48,112 bases of DNA from an uncultured beta proteobacterium (GCA_903928055.1 CAIYPG010000121.1:1-48112), one strand, 5' to 3'; positions 15,415-23,850 are shown, counted from the first letter of the stretch. The notes: generated by a model from the letters alone, not told the origin. Program-made: numbers and translations.

Positions 15415-16566
15415 CAAAAAACGCGCCTTGACGCCGCACTCGGCGTATTCCGCCGCAGCGCTGGAGTCGTGCACGATGCCGCCGCCGATTCCCAGTTCTC
15501 CTTCGCCGCTGGTGATCGTCAGTGTGCGGATCGCCACGTTGAAGCGTGCCGAGCCATCCGGTGCGAACCAGCCGATGGCCCCGCAATACACGCCGCGCGG
15601 CGATGTCTCCAGTTCGCGCAGCACCTCCATGGCGCGGATCTTCGGCGCACCGGTCACCGAGCCGCAGGGGAACAACGCGCGGATGATGCCGGCCGGTCCC
15701 ACCGATGCACGCATCCTTGCATCGACTGTGGACACCATGGTGTGCAGCGTCGGATAGGTCTCCACATCGAACAGCCGCGTGACGTCCACGCTGCCGGTCT
15801 CCGCAATGCGCCCGAGGTCATTGCGGATGAGATCGACGATCATCAGGTTCTCGGCGCGGTCCTTTGCGCTGGCTGCCAGCGCTGCACGTTCGCCCTCGTC
15901 GTCCTCGTCTGCCGCGCCGCGGGTGTTGCCGGCTTGTCGCGACAGCGTGCCCTTCATCGGCCGCGCCGTGATGCGGCCGGCCGCCGAGAGCGTGAAGAAC
16001 AGTTCGGGTGACAGGCTGACAATGCGGCGCTCGCCGTCATCCACATAGGCGCAGCACGCGGCGCCTGATTCGTCATGCAGCCGCTCATAGAAGGCGAGCG
16101 CATCGCCCACGAAGCGAAAGCGCGCCCGGAAACTCAGGTTCGCCTGATAGAGGTCGCCCGCCTCGATGTAGCGGCGCACGCGGTCAAAGCGCAGCGTGTA
16201 TTCCGCCTCTCTCCATTCCGGTCGCATCGGCCCGGCCCAGGCGCGGCCCTGCACCGCGGGGGCATGCGCGGTCGGCGCATCGAATACACCGAGCCGGATC
16301 AGCGGGCCCTTGTGCGCCGGCATCAATGGTTGGAGCCGGGGTTCCAGCGCGTAGCCCAGTTCATAGGCCAGCCAGCCGGCGAGGTGGAATCCCGCGGCCT
16401 GTTCGCGCGCAATCGCGGCCAGTGCGTCCGGCACTTCGGCGGAGGTCGCGGCGCTGATGATGCGGTGCGGGCGGCTGAATACCCGCCGCGCCGAAGCGTC
16501 CGCACCGTCAATGATTGCCAGCATGCCGTTTCCTGCCGAAGCGATGAAGGGGTGAGGAGTGCTCAC
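15388..16566 (-). CDS. pabB: Aminodeoxychorismate synthase component I (PabB)
   Basis: It converts chorismate plus ammonia or glutamine nitrogen into 4-amino-4-deoxychorismate for folate synthesis. The zero-frame product is 392 residues from GTG 16566 (upstream in-frame sequence does not look like protein). The chorismate-binding domain shows GDLYQANLSFRA, SLSPELFF, the PabB-type PMKGT loop (Lys as in aminase enzymes), RAENLMIVDLIRNDLGR, LHTMVSTV, FPCGSVTGAPKIRAM and GVYCGAIGW. The reading ends with AAEYAECGVKARFLSARAGRWS-like residues; the last eight lie after the slippery site and are not family sequence. A -1 shift would attach the PabC domain. Confidence 0.85.
   Translation of the reverse strand: MSTPHPFIASAGNGMLAIIDGADASARRVFSRPHRIISAATSAEVPDALAAIAREQAAGFHLAGWLAYELGYALEPRLQPLMPAHKGPLIRLGVFDAPTAHAPAVQGRAWAGPMRPEWREAEYTLRFDRVRRYIEAGDLYQANLSFRARFRFVGDALAFYERLHDESGAACCAYVDDGERRIVSLSPELFFTLSAAGRITARPMKGTLSRQAGNTRGAADEDDEGERAALAASAKDRAENLMIVDLIRNDLGRIAETGSVDVTRLFDVETYPTLHTMVSTVDARMRASVGPAGIIRALFPCGSVTGAPKIRAMEVLRELETSPRGVYCGAIGWFAPDGSARFNVAIRTLTITSGEGELGIGGGIVHDSSAAAEYAECGVKARFLSARAGRWS
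15415..15421 (-). other. Slippery heptamer T TTT TTG at the pabB-pabC junction
   Basis: On the minus strand the zero-frame codons are CGT TTT TTG AGC. The heptamer T TTT TTG is a canonical X XXY YYZ site. A -1 slip there makes GAG the next codon and opens the complete PabC domain. Without slipping, translation ends 24 bases on (TGA at 15388-15390). A GC-rich stretch follows that could form a stimulatory structure, but I cannot define one. A missing T in the six-T run would produce the same picture. Confidence 0.6.
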
Positions 16567-16714
16567 CGGGGCCGCTATTCTATCGGTGATGGCGCAAGGC
16601 GAGTGACAGCAGTCCCCGGCTGTCGACGGGAGCAAAGGGATTAAAAGATGCAATCCTGATCGGCGTGGAAATTGCCCCGATCTCGCCGTCACAAATGCAT
16701 TTTCCTGTTATACC

Positions 16715-18439
16715 TTGCGCGGAATCTTGGAGCCGGTCATTGAACACAACATCAACCTGATCACCACGATAGCCGCCGGCCTCGGCCTCGCCCTGGTCAT
16801 GGGCTTCATCGCGGTTCGCCTGAAGCTGCCGGCGCTGGTGGGCTACCTGGTCGCGGGCATCATCATCGGCCCGGCCACACCGGGCTTTGTTGCGGACGTT
16901 GATCTGGCCGGGCAGCTCGCCGAGATCGGCGTGATGCTGCTGATGTTCGGCGTGGGGCTGCATTTTTCGCTCGACGACCTGCTCGCGGTGCGCAAGATCG
17001 CGCTGCCCGGCGCGGTCGGCCAGATTGCCATGGCCACGGCCATGGGCATGGGTGTGGCCGCCCTGTGGGGATGGAGCCTCGGCGCGGGCGTGGTGTTCGG
17101 CCTGGCGCTGTCGGTGGCGAGCACGGTCGTGCTCCTGAAGGCGCTTGAGGCGCGCGGCGTGCTGGAGTCGGTCAATGGCCGCATTGCCGTCGGCTGGCTG
17201 ATTGTCGAGGACCTCGCCATGGTGCTGGTGCTCGTGCTGCTGCCGCCACTGGCGGGGGTGTTAAGTGGGGAGGCGGCCGTGGATGGCGGTAGCCTGGTCA
17301 AGACACTCGTCATCACGCTGGGGCAGGTGGGCATCTTCGTCGCGCTGATGCTGATGGGCGGGCGCAAGCTCTTTCCGTGGCTGCTCTGGCAGGTGGCCGC
17401 CACCGGCTCGCGTGAACTGTTCACGCTGTGCGTGGTGGCGATTGCGCTGGGCATTGCCTATGTGTCCTCGGCGGTGTTCGGCGTGTCGTTCGCGCTGGGC
17501 GCCTTCTTCGCCGGCATGGTGCTGCGCGAATCCGACCTGAGCTATCGCGCCGCCGAAGAATCGCTGCCGCTGCGTGACGCCTTTGCCGTGCTGTTCTTCG
17601 TGTCGGTGGGCATGCTGTTCGATCCAGTCATCCTGATGACGCAGCCGCTGCAGGTGCTGGCGGTTGTGGCCATCATCATTTTCGGCAAATCGCTGGCCGC
17701 CTTCCTGATCGTGCTGGCCTTCCGCTATCCGCTGAACACCGCGCTCACGGTGTCAGCCAGCCTTGCGCAGATCGGCGAATTCTCCTTCATCCTCGCCGGG
17801 CTCGGTGTTCACCTGAAACTGCTGCCGGTCGAGGGGCAGAGCCTGATCGTCGCCGGTGCGCTGATCTCGATTGCGCTCAATCCGCTGGTGTTCGGCGCGA
17901 TCGAGCCGGTGCAGCGCTGGATACGCGCCCGTTCCGGCATCGCCCGCGCCATGGAACGGCCGGCTGATCCGCTGGCTGAACTGCCGATGGCCACACCGCA
18001 TGAACAGCTCAGCGGGCAGGTGGTGCTGGTGGGTTACGGCCGTGTCGGGCGGCGCATCGGCGAGGCGTTGCGGGCGCGTGGCATGCATTTCGTCGTGGCC
18101 GAGGAGAACCGCGAAACGGTGGAGCTGCTGCGCAAGGGTGGCATTCCTGCCGTTGCCGGCGACGCTTCCGAACCGGCGGTGCTGATCCAGGCACACATTG
18201 CGCGCGCCGGCATGCTGGTGATCGCCACCCCCGATGCCTTCCAGGCCCGCAAGATGATGGAGACTGCGCGCATGCTCAATCCCGCCGTCAGCATCGTGGT
18301 GCGCACCCATAGCGAGGAGGATGCCGCCCTGCTGAAAAAGGACGGCGCCGACCAGGTGCACATGGCCGAGCACGAACTGGCGCTCAGCATGACACGCGAC
18401 GTGCTGGAGCGGATGGCGGCGCGTACACCGCCGGTGTGA
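16715..18439 (+). CDS. ybaL: CPA2-family cation:proton antiporter, YbaL/RosB type
   Basis: The product is 574 residues. The N-terminal about 390 residues form 12-13 membrane helices of the Na+/H+ exchanger fold, with LPALVGYLVAGIIIGPATPGF, EIGVMLLMFGVGLHFS and FFAGMVLRESD. The C-terminus is a TrkA-N/RCK domain (about 430-550) beginning VVLVGYGRVGRRIGEALR, which binds nucleotide. This is the layout of YbaL/KefB-like transporters. Start is uncertain: TTG 16715 or TTG 16727; no ATG is available before the conserved HNINLITTIAAG region. It is followed by a strong terminator. Confidence 0.88.
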   Translation: MRGILEPVIEHNINLITTIAAGLGLALVMGFIAVRLKLPALVGYLVAGIIIGPATPGFVADVDLAGQLAEIGVMLLMFGVGLHFSLDDLLAVRKIALPGAVGQIAMATAMGMGVAALWGWSLGAGVVFGLALSVASTVVLLKALEARGVLESVNGRIAVGWLIVEDLAMVLVLVLLPPLAGVLSGEAAVDGGSLVKTLVITLGQVGIFVALMLMGGRKLFPWLLWQVAATGSRELFTLCVVAIALGIAYVSSAVFGVSFALGAFFAGMVLRESDLSYRAAEESLPLRDAFAVLFFVSVGMLFDPVILMTQPLQVLAVVAIIIFGKSLAAFLIVLAFRYPLNTALTVSASLAQIGEFSFILAGLGVHLKLLPVEGQSLIVAGALISIALNPLVFGAIEPVQRWIRARSGIARAMERPADPLAELPMATPHEQLSGQVVLVGYGRVGRRIGEALRARGMHFVVAEENRETVELLRKGGIPAVAGDASEPAVLIQAHIARAGMLVIATPDAFQARKMMETARMLNPAVSIVVRTHSEEDAALLKKDGADQVHMAEHELALSMTRDVLERMAARTPPV

Positions 18440-18471
18440 TCCGCAGTCCGGATGGCGCGCCAATGAAAAAC

Positions 18472-18495
18472 GCCGGCATCTGCCGGCTTTTTTTT
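18472..18495 (+). terminator. Rho-independent terminator after the antiporter gene
   Basis: GCCGGCA (18472-18478) pairs with TGCCGGC (18481-18487), followed by eight Ts. The tight apparent 2-nt loop implies opening of the last pair. An A-run upstream lets it work on the minus strand too, between convergent genes. Confidence 0.9.
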
Positions 18496-18564
18496 GTGGA
18501 TCTGCCGCGGTGAATCTGAAGCGGTGAATCTGAAGCGGCACCGCTTCAGGATTGCATCAAACGC

Positions 18565-19530
18565 TTATTCCACCGTGATGTTGTTCTTCTTGATCACGTC
18601 CGTCCACTTCCTGCGCTCGCTGGCCAGCCAGGCCTTGAACTCCTCGGGTGTGCCGCCGTCGAGGTTGATGCCGCGGCTGGTCATTTCCTTCTTGTAGGCC
18701 GGGTCGGCCAGCACCTTGTTGATGTCGCGATTGAGCGTGGTGACGATGGCCGCAGGCGTGCCTGCCGGCACCAGGATGCCGTAGCCCAGCACCGACTCGT
18801 AACCCTTGACTGTCTCGGCAATGGCCGGCAGGTCGGGCGCGGCCGGATCACGCTTGGCGCTGGTTACGCCCAGGCCGCGGATCTTGCCGCCCTTGATCGC
18901 GCCGAGGGCGGCGAAGATGGAGTCGCATTGCATCTGGATGTTGCCGGCCATCAGCGCCTGGGTGGCAGGCGCACCGCCCTTGAACGGGACATGCACGAGG
19001 TCGATGCCGGCCATGGCGGCGAGCAGCGCGGCGCTCAGGTGCTGGGTGGTGCCCACGCCGCCCGTGCCGTAGTTGATCGTGCCCGGATTCTCCTTGGCCA
19101 CCTTGATCAGGTCGGCCACGGTATTGATGCCCGAACTGGCGTTCACTTCGCAGATCAGCGCGGTCTCGCCCAGCTTCACCACCGGGATGAATTCCTTGTC
19201 GGGGTCGTAGGCCAGCTTGGTGTACAGCGCCGGGTTGATCGCAAAGATGGGATGGGTGGCGAAGAAAATGGTGTAGCCGTCGGGTTTGGAGCGGGCCACG
19301 TTGACCGCGGCCACGCCGCCGCCTGCGCCGCCCATGTTCTCGGGAAGCATCGGTATTTTCCAGAGCTTGCCCAGTTCGTTGGCCAGTGCGCGCGCATGCA
19401 GATCGCTGCCGCCGCCCGGCTCGAAGGGGATGACCATGCGCACACCGCGCGCCGGGTAGTTCTGTGCAAAGGCGGATGTCGTCACCAATGCCGTCATTGC
19501 CAGCACCGCCAGCAGGTAGATGCGTCTCAT
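18565..19530 (-). CDS. Bug-family (TctC) periplasmic solute-binding protein
   Basis: The product is 321 residues from ATG 19530, which has AAGGAG nine bases upstream; an upstream in-frame start would precede the ribosome site. A signal peptide (about 1-22, cleavage after AFA) is followed by the Bug signature: NYPARGVRMVIPFEPGGGSDLHAR, ENMGGAGG, the NYGTGGVGTTQHL block, HVPFKGGAPATQALMAGNIQM and LPAIAETVKGYE. Bug proteins are very abundant in Burkholderiales and bind carboxylates or aromatic acids. No tctAB permease lies nearby, so it may act as an extracytoplasmic receptor. It follows the cupin gene on the same strand and may share its transcript. Confidence 0.92.
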   Translation of the reverse strand: MRRIYLLAVLAMTALVTTSAFAQNYPARGVRMVIPFEPGGGSDLHARALANELGKLWKIPMLPENMGGAGGGVAAVNVARSKPDGYTIFFATHPIFAINPALYTKLAYDPDKEFIPVVKLGETALICEVNASSGINTVADLIKVAKENPGTINYGTGGVGTTQHLSAALLAAMAGIDLVHVPFKGGAPATQALMAGNIQMQCDSIFAALGAIKGGKIRGLGVTSAKRDPAAPDLPAIAETVKGYESVLGYGILVPAGTPAAIVTTLNRDINKVLADPAYKKEMTSRGINLDGGTPEEFKAWLASERRKWTDVIKKNNITVE

Positions 19531-19575
19531 TGCTTTTTCTCCTTGAAATTTACGATCCGCCAGCGGATGCACGTT

Positions 19576-19597
19576 CCGCCGGGCGTGAGCCCGGCGG
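19576..19597. repeat. Intergenic hairpin between cupin and Bug genes
   Basis: CCGCCGGGC (19576-19584) and GCCCGGCGG (19589-19597) form a perfect 9-bp stem with loop GTGA. It sits in the 86-bp gap of a likely two-gene operon and could set the relative mRNA level of the two genes. Confidence 0.6.
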
Positions 19598-19616
19598 GGA
19601 CATCTGCTGCTACTGC

Positions 19617-20369
19617 TTATTCTTCGCGGGGGAACTGCAGGATCAGGGCTTCGAGGCCCTTGTCACCGGCGGTGATCTTGAAACCGGCTTCGTTCGACTC
19701 GACTGCGACCATGGACCACTTCGGCAGCTCTTCGTCGCCCTTCAGCAGGTTGCCGTTGGCCACGAATACGTAATAGCCGCCGGCATCGCCGGGGTTCGGG
19801 CCGTCAACCGACATGCCGGCGCCGATGCGCAGCACATGTGCGCGCATTTCGTCGTCGATCTTCTCGACGTCGAACAGCGGCTCCCAAACGGCTTCCTTGC
19901 GATGCTGCATCACCGGGTCCGTGGACAGGTGCACCGGCGCGGACATCCAGTTGCGCCGCTTGCTCGGCTTGAGTTGTTCGCGATAGCCGGGCTTGTCGAG
20001 GTACACCGGTGCCGAGACGCCGGTGGTGATGCGCAGTGCCATGAAGCTCAGTCCCTGCGGTCCGGCGACAACCGGGCCGTAGGCGGTGTGGTGGTCCTTG
20101 AACTGCACGGTGAGCGGCGCGAGCACGCCGGCCTTGCCGATCGTGCCAGAGCCGGCGATGAACAGCTGGAACTGCGTCGTGCCGTGGAAGTGCGGGACCA
20201 CCGTTTCATTGGCGTTCAGGTCCGACATCGTGGCCTGAGGTCCGGGCGCTTCGCTGACGGATGAACGCGGGCCAAAGAATTCGGTGCCCCAGTGTTCGAT
20301 TCCCGTGCCGGGCGAAATGACCACATGGCGCCGGCCCAGTGCCTCGGTGCTGCTCATCGAATGAATCAT
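19617..20369 (-). CDS. Cupin-fold protein of unknown substrate
   Basis: The product is 250 residues; AAGGAG lies seven to eight bases before the ATG. The first half carries a cupin-like pattern: ANETVVPHFHGTTQFQLFIAGSG (metal-binding His pair and the typical glycine) and AYGPVVAGPQGLSFMALRI. The second half is beta-rich and may be a second, degenerate barrel. No signal peptide. Placed upstream of a Bug receptor, it may belong to breakdown of the receptor's ligand; this is inference from neighbours. The 251-bp gap to the divergent SDR gene should contain both promoters, but I could not define them. Confidence 0.6.
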   Translation of the reverse strand: MIHSMSSTEALGRRHVVISPGTGIEHWGTEFFGPRSSVSEAPGPQATMSDLNANETVVPHFHGTTQFQLFIAGSGTIGKAGVLAPLTVQFKDHHTAYGPVVAGPQGLSFMALRITTGVSAPVYLDKPGYREQLKPSKRRNWMSAPVHLSTDPVMQHRKEAVWEPLFDVEKIDDEMRAHVLRIGAGMSVDGPNPGDAGGYYVFVANGNLLKGDEELPKWSMVAVESNEAGFKITAGDKGLEALILQFPREE

Positions 20370-20621
20370 GGATGCTCTCCTTGTTACAGTGATCTGAATG
20401 TTGTTGCTGCGCTCTTGTTTAACTGCGGGCGCATTGCGTTACCTGGCCGAGCCCGGCTGTCAGGACAATGCTGCTGCCGGAGCATGGCAAGCGCCCGATT
20501 CTAAGGCAAAACAGCCTTCATTTCGCTGTAAATGCGACGCGTTTTGCGTGCGGTGCAGCAGGCCGCCGCTGGGCTTGGGCTACACTTCCGGAAATCTCGA
20601 AATCACGCCGGAGAGGGGCTC

Positions 20622-21398
20622 ATGGATCTGGGAATTGCAGGAAAAACCGCGCTGGTGACAGCCTCCAGCGGCGGAATGGGCAAAAACATCGCCCATGCGC
20701 TGGCCGCCGAAGGGGTCAATCTGGTGCTGTTTGCGCGCTCCGCGGACACGCTCTCCGCCGTGGCCGCCGAAATTGCCCAGAAACATGGCGTGAAGGCCCT
20801 TGCAGTGGCGGGCGACATGCGCGTCGCAGCCGACATCGATCGCCTGGCCGACGTGCTGCAAAAGGAATGCGGCGGCCCGGATATCCTCGTGCTGAATACC
20901 GGCCGCGCGCCGAACCCGATCCTGGCCGTGCTCGACGAAACCGACGAGGCGCGCTGGAACGAGGCCTACCAGACCCAGCTCTGGAGCGACATCCTCGTGG
21001 TGAAGCGCATCGTGCCGCTGATGCTGGGCAAGGGCTGGGGCCGCATCATCGCCATCACCTCGGCCTCGGTGAAGGAGCCCATGCACAACCACAGCCTCTC
21101 GACGGTGTTCCGCGCCGGCGTCACCGCCTACATGAAGCACCTCGCCAACGAGATCGGCAACAAGGGCGTCACCGTGAACTGCGTGGCACCGGCACTGATC
21201 GATACCTCCCACCGCTCCGGCAGCGCCGCCTATTCCGCCGCCGACACCGAAAAGCGCAAGAAACTCACGCCGCTCGGCCGCGCGGGTTCGCAGTCGGAAG
21301 TGACGGGTACCGTGGCCTTCCTCGCTTCGATGCAGGCCGGCTTCATCACCGGATCGACCATCCAGGTGGAGGGTGGAATGGTCGGGGCGCTGGTCTGA
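20622..21398 (+). CDS. Short-chain dehydrogenase/reductase with altered catalytic residues
   Basis: The product is 258 residues from ATG 20622 (GAGAGGGG upstream). The Rossmann motif TASSGGMG (about 13-20) and LNTGRAP (NAG-like position) are present, as are the C-terminal PLGRAGSQSEVTGTVAFLAS and FITGSTIQVEGGM. Aligning with FabG, the active-site Ser is Ser147, but the YxxxK pair is replaced by Ser160-TVF-Arg164. An SDR subgroup with this change exists, and some members may still act with a different mechanism. Divergent from the cupin gene and convergent with the MFS gene. Confidence 0.8.
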   Translation: MDLGIAGKTALVTASSGGMGKNIAHALAAEGVNLVLFARSADTLSAVAAEIAQKHGVKALAVAGDMRVAADIDRLADVLQKECGGPDILVLNTGRAPNPILAVLDETDEARWNEAYQTQLWSDILVVKRIVPLMLGKGWGRIIAITSASVKEPMHNHSLSTVFRAGVTAYMKHLANEIGNKGVTVNCVAPALIDTSHRSGSAAYSAADTEKRKKLTPLGRAGSQSEVTGTVAFLASMQAGFITGSTIQVEGGMVGALV

Positions 21399-21421
21399 GG
21401 CAGGCCGCTCTGCCAACCACC

Positions 21422-21449
21422 GTTCGCCCTGCGCCTGTCGAAGGGCGAA
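21422..21449. repeat. REP-like palindrome, copy 1 of 3
   Basis: GTTCGCCCTGCGCCTGTCG followed by AAGGGCGAA. TTCGCCC and GGGCGAA form the stem. The same element occurs at 22748-22775 and, inverted, at 27386-27413. It lies in the gap between two convergent genes and may serve as terminator. Confidence 0.85.
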
Positions 21450-21474
21450 TGCACGCCCATTCAAAGTCCAATCT

Positions 21475-22665
21475 TCAGCCTTTGACCGGCCCCGGCCGCA
21501 GCGACGAAATCCGCCACAGCAAAAACGCGCTCCACAGCAGCGCGAGGGTCGCCAGTGCCAGCGAGGCATTCACCCCGGACCACGACAGCAGCAACGGCCC
21601 CGCGATCTGGCCCACGGAGAAGGCTGCGGTCATGGCGCCGATGAGGCGCGTGGCATGCGCCGGATTTGCGGTGGCCTCGCGCGCCGCCTGGAAGCCGGCC
21701 AGCGTGACCACCATGAACGTGCCGCCCACGCACAGTGCCGAGAGCAGGATGGCCGGAATGCTGTGCGGCAACGCGAGGATGCCCACGCCTGCGGCCATGA
21801 TCACATGGCTGCCCACCCAGATCTGCGTCGGCGTCCAGCGATGCCGCATGCGCCCCGCGAGCAGCGTGGAGATCAGCGCCACCGTGCCGAACACCGGCCA
21901 CACCCAGTTGAACAGCAGCGGATCGGGCATGGCTTCCTTTGCCAGCGCGGGCAGGAAGGTGGCGGGGATGATGTAGCCCAGGCCGTAGAGTCCGTAACAG
22001 ACGATGAAGCGCCAGTCGCCGGCATTGAAAGCCCCTCTCCCCTGGGGAGAGGGGTTGGGGTGAGGGAGGGTTTCGTGATTGGCGCCTGTTCTCGGCAACC
22101 CACCCCATGCCGCCGCGCTCATGCCCAGCGCCAGCAGGCCGCAAAGCAGCCAGGCCGTCGATGCGTTGATGTGCGCTGCAGAGAGCACGAGCACCAGCAG
22201 GCCGGTGAGCGCAATGCCGGTGCCCACGCCGGCGAAGATGCGCGCACTCAGGTCATTCCGTTGCAATCGCGCCAGTTCCTGCAGCCCCCAGGCCGAGGCC
22301 TGCACCAGGATCCATGCGCTCGCCACGCCGGCCAGCGTGCGCCACACCAGCCATTCGGCGAAATGCGAGGTCCAGGCCATCAGCGCAGTGGTCACGATGA
22401 CTGCAGCAAGGCTGGCGCGCAGGATTGCGCCAGCATGTTTCACGGGCAGCCGGCCCGCAGTGAGTGCGCCCAGCAGATAGCCGATGTAATTGCCGGTGGC
22501 GAGCCAGCTGCCTTCGGAGAGCGTGAGGCCGCCGCCGTTCAGTTCGCTGCCGTTCATCATCATGGGCAGCAGCGGTGTGAACGCGAAGCGGCCGATGCCC
22601 ATCGCCACGGCGAGCGCGAGGAAGGCAGAGAGCGTGATGCGGGCGGGAGTATACGTGTGATTCAC
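21475..22665 (-). CDS. MFS transporter, YbfB/YjiJ type
   Basis: The product is 396 residues with 11-12 predicted membrane helices. It matches the YbfB/YjiJ (MFS_4) family: an N-terminal FLALAVAMGIGRFAFTPLLPMM, EGSWLATGNYIGYLLGAL, and the closing helices GAMTAAFSVGQIAGPLLLSW and LALLWSAFLLWRISS. The substrate is unknown. Residues about 198-213 (ETLPHPNPSPQGRGAF) in the cytoplasmic loop between helices 6 and 7 are the translation of a G/C-rich intergenic repeat inserted in frame, which the transporter apparently tolerates. Confidence 0.85.
   Translation of the reverse strand: MNHTYTPARITLSAFLALAVAMGIGRFAFTPLLPMMMNGSELNGGGLTLSEGSWLATGNYIGYLLGALTAGRLPVKHAGAILRASLAAVIVTTALMAWTSHFAEWLVWRTLAGVASAWILVQASAWGLQELARLQRNDLSARIFAGVGTGIALTGLLVLVLSAAHINASTAWLLCGLLALGMSAAAWGGLPRTGANHETLPHPNPSPQGRGAFNAGDWRFIVCYGLYGLGYIIPATFLPALAKEAMPDPLLFNWVWPVFGTVALISTLLAGRMRHRWTPTQIWVGSHVIMAAGVGILALPHSIPAILLSALCVGGTFMVVTLAGFQAAREATANPAHATRLIGAMTAAFSVGQIAGPLLLSWSGVNASLALATLALLWSAFLLWRISSLRPGPVKG
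22032..22066. repeat. GC-rich palindromic repeat inserted inside the MFS gene
   Basis: CCCCTCTCC (22032-22040) pairs with GGAGAGGGG (22046-22054), followed by TTGGGGTGAGGG. This is a widely scattered bacterial repeat that is normally intergenic. Here it lies in the reading frame of a transporter without breaking it. Confidence 0.8.
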
Positions 22666-22747
22666 AGGCGGCCTCTGGAAAGCCGAAGGCTACCTGAGGG
22701 TTTGAAACAGGGGAATGGTGATTTGCACCATTATCGGATCACCCACC

Positions 22748-22775
22748 GTTCGCCCTGAGCCTGTCGAAGGGCGAA
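22748..22775. repeat. REP-like palindrome, copy 2 of 3
   Basis: GTTCGCCCTGAGCCTGTCG followed by AAGGGCGAA. It shares the flank CCACC with copy 1 (21422) on its left. It lies in the 189-bp gap between the MFS gene start and the toxin gene. Confidence 0.85.
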
Positions 22776-22854
22776 TACGCATGCACTCTCCAAATCGTTA
22801 CGCTTGACGTCTGTTGGTAGAACTGCCAACATACGAGTGAGGTGACCCGAAAGC

Positions 22855-23199
22855 ATGAGACCGACACGACCCATATCCTGGCTCACGCCTGCCCGGAAAA
22901 CCTTCGAGGCGTTTCCGGATGGCGCGCGGCAGATCGCAATGGATGCCTTGAGCGTTGCGGCCGAAGGCGGCATGGCGATGATCGCCAAGCCGATGAAGGG
23001 CCTGGGGTCGGGGGTGTTTGAGATTGCATTGCCCTACCGGGGCAATGCATTTCGGGTGGTGTATGCAGTACAGATCGGGGATGAGTTGTGGGTGGTGCAT
23101 GCGTTTCAGAAGAAGTCGACGCAGGGCATCAAGACCCCGAAGCACGAGATTGACTTGATCAAGGATCGGATGAAGCGACTGAAGGAGATGCTGCGATGA
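22855..23199 (+). CDS. RelE/HigB-like toxin of the phage Gp49 family
   Basis: The product is 114 residues. It has the PF05973 pattern: short N-terminal helices (ARKTFEAFPDGARQIAMDAL), GLGSGVFEIALPYRGNAFRVVYAV, DELWVVHAFQKKS and IKTPKHEIDLIKDRMKRL. Family members are ribosome-dependent mRNA interferases with RelE fold. The gene overlaps the antitoxin by four bases (ATGA), the toxin-first order known for higBA-type modules. It begins a four-gene overlapping cluster. Confidence 0.85.
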   Translation: MRPTRPISWLTPARKTFEAFPDGARQIAMDALSVAAEGGMAMIAKPMKGLGSGVFEIALPYRGNAFRVVYAVQIGDELWVVHAFQKKSTQGIKTPKHEIDLIKDRMKRLKEMLR

Positions 23200-23519
23200 A
23201 AAAGGAACCGCTTGAGCTTATCCGCGGCAGCGGAAACATCTATCGGGACTTCGATGTTCCCGATGCCGACGTTCGCCAGTTGAAGGCGATCCTCGCGGCA
23301 GAGATCATCAAGGCGCTCGACAAAATGGGCCTCAGTGTCAGAAAGGCGCAGAGCATGACCGGGATCGATGCCGGAGATTTCTCGCGTGTCCGCAATGCGG
23401 ATTTTCGGCGCATCAGCATCGAGCGCCTCATGGCCATGATCAACGGGCTGGGGTCGCGGGTCGAGGTGGCCGTAAAAGTGCGGCGATCCGGCGCGGGCCA
23501 GCATGTGTCGGTTGCATGA
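23196..23519 (+). CDS. XRE-family antitoxin
   Basis: The product is 107 residues. A helix-turn-helix lies at about 30-85 (LKAILAAEIIKALDKMGLSVRKAQSMTGIDAGDFSRVRN), followed by RRISIERLMAMINGLGSRVEV, the arrangement of the HTH_37 antitoxins paired with Gp49-like toxins. It should neutralise the toxin and repress the pair. The ATG overlaps the toxin's TGA, so the two are translationally coupled. Confidence 0.85.
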   Translation: MKKEPLELIRGSGNIYRDFDVPDADVRQLKAILAAEIIKALDKMGLSVRKAQSMTGIDAGDFSRVRNADFRRISIERLMAMINGLGSRVEVAVKVRRSGAGQHVSVA

Positions 23520-23850
23520 AGTGGCACGCACTGCCATCCATCCTGGCGGGCATCTCGCGGAACAGCTCAATGAACTCGGGATGAGCGCGGCCGAGCTTGG
23601 CCGCCAGCTCAATGTGCCAACGAACCGCATCACGGACATTCTGAATGGTCGGAGTGCCATCACGGGCGACAGCGCCCTGCGTCTGGCCCAGTTTTTTGGG
23701 ACGAGTGCCGGGTTTTGGTTGAACCTGCACACGGTTTATGAATTGCGGCTGGCTGAGGCAAAGGCGGGGGCAGCCATCAGAAAGTTGCCGAAGCTGAGAA
23801 ACAAATCCGCATCACATGCTGTCCTCAGAAAGGGCTGTCTGAAATCATGA
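23503..23850 (+). CDS. HigA-like antitoxin without its own toxin
   Basis: The product is 115 residues from ATG 23503, overlapping the previous gene by 17 bases; a GTG at 23521 would give the more usual start MARTAIHPGGHL. HigA-family features are IHPGGHLAEQLNELGMSAAELGRQLNVPTNRITDILNGRSAITGDSALRLAQFFGTSAGFWLNLH (residues about 12-77). A complete HigA would normally follow a HigB toxin, but the only toxin here already has an XRE partner. It overlaps the PspC gene by four bases (ATGA). Confidence 0.85.
   Translation: MCRLHEVARTAIHPGGHLAEQLNELGMSAAELGRQLNVPTNRITDILNGRSAITGDSALRLAQFFGTSAGFWLNLHTVYELRLAEAKAGAAIRKLPKLRNKSASHAVLRKGCLKS

Noticed and set aside
14783..15586. Independent pabC gene starting at 15586
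   Set aside because: The first about 57 codons read as antisense-like Arg-rich sequence overlapping pabB; family sequence begins only at the slippery site.
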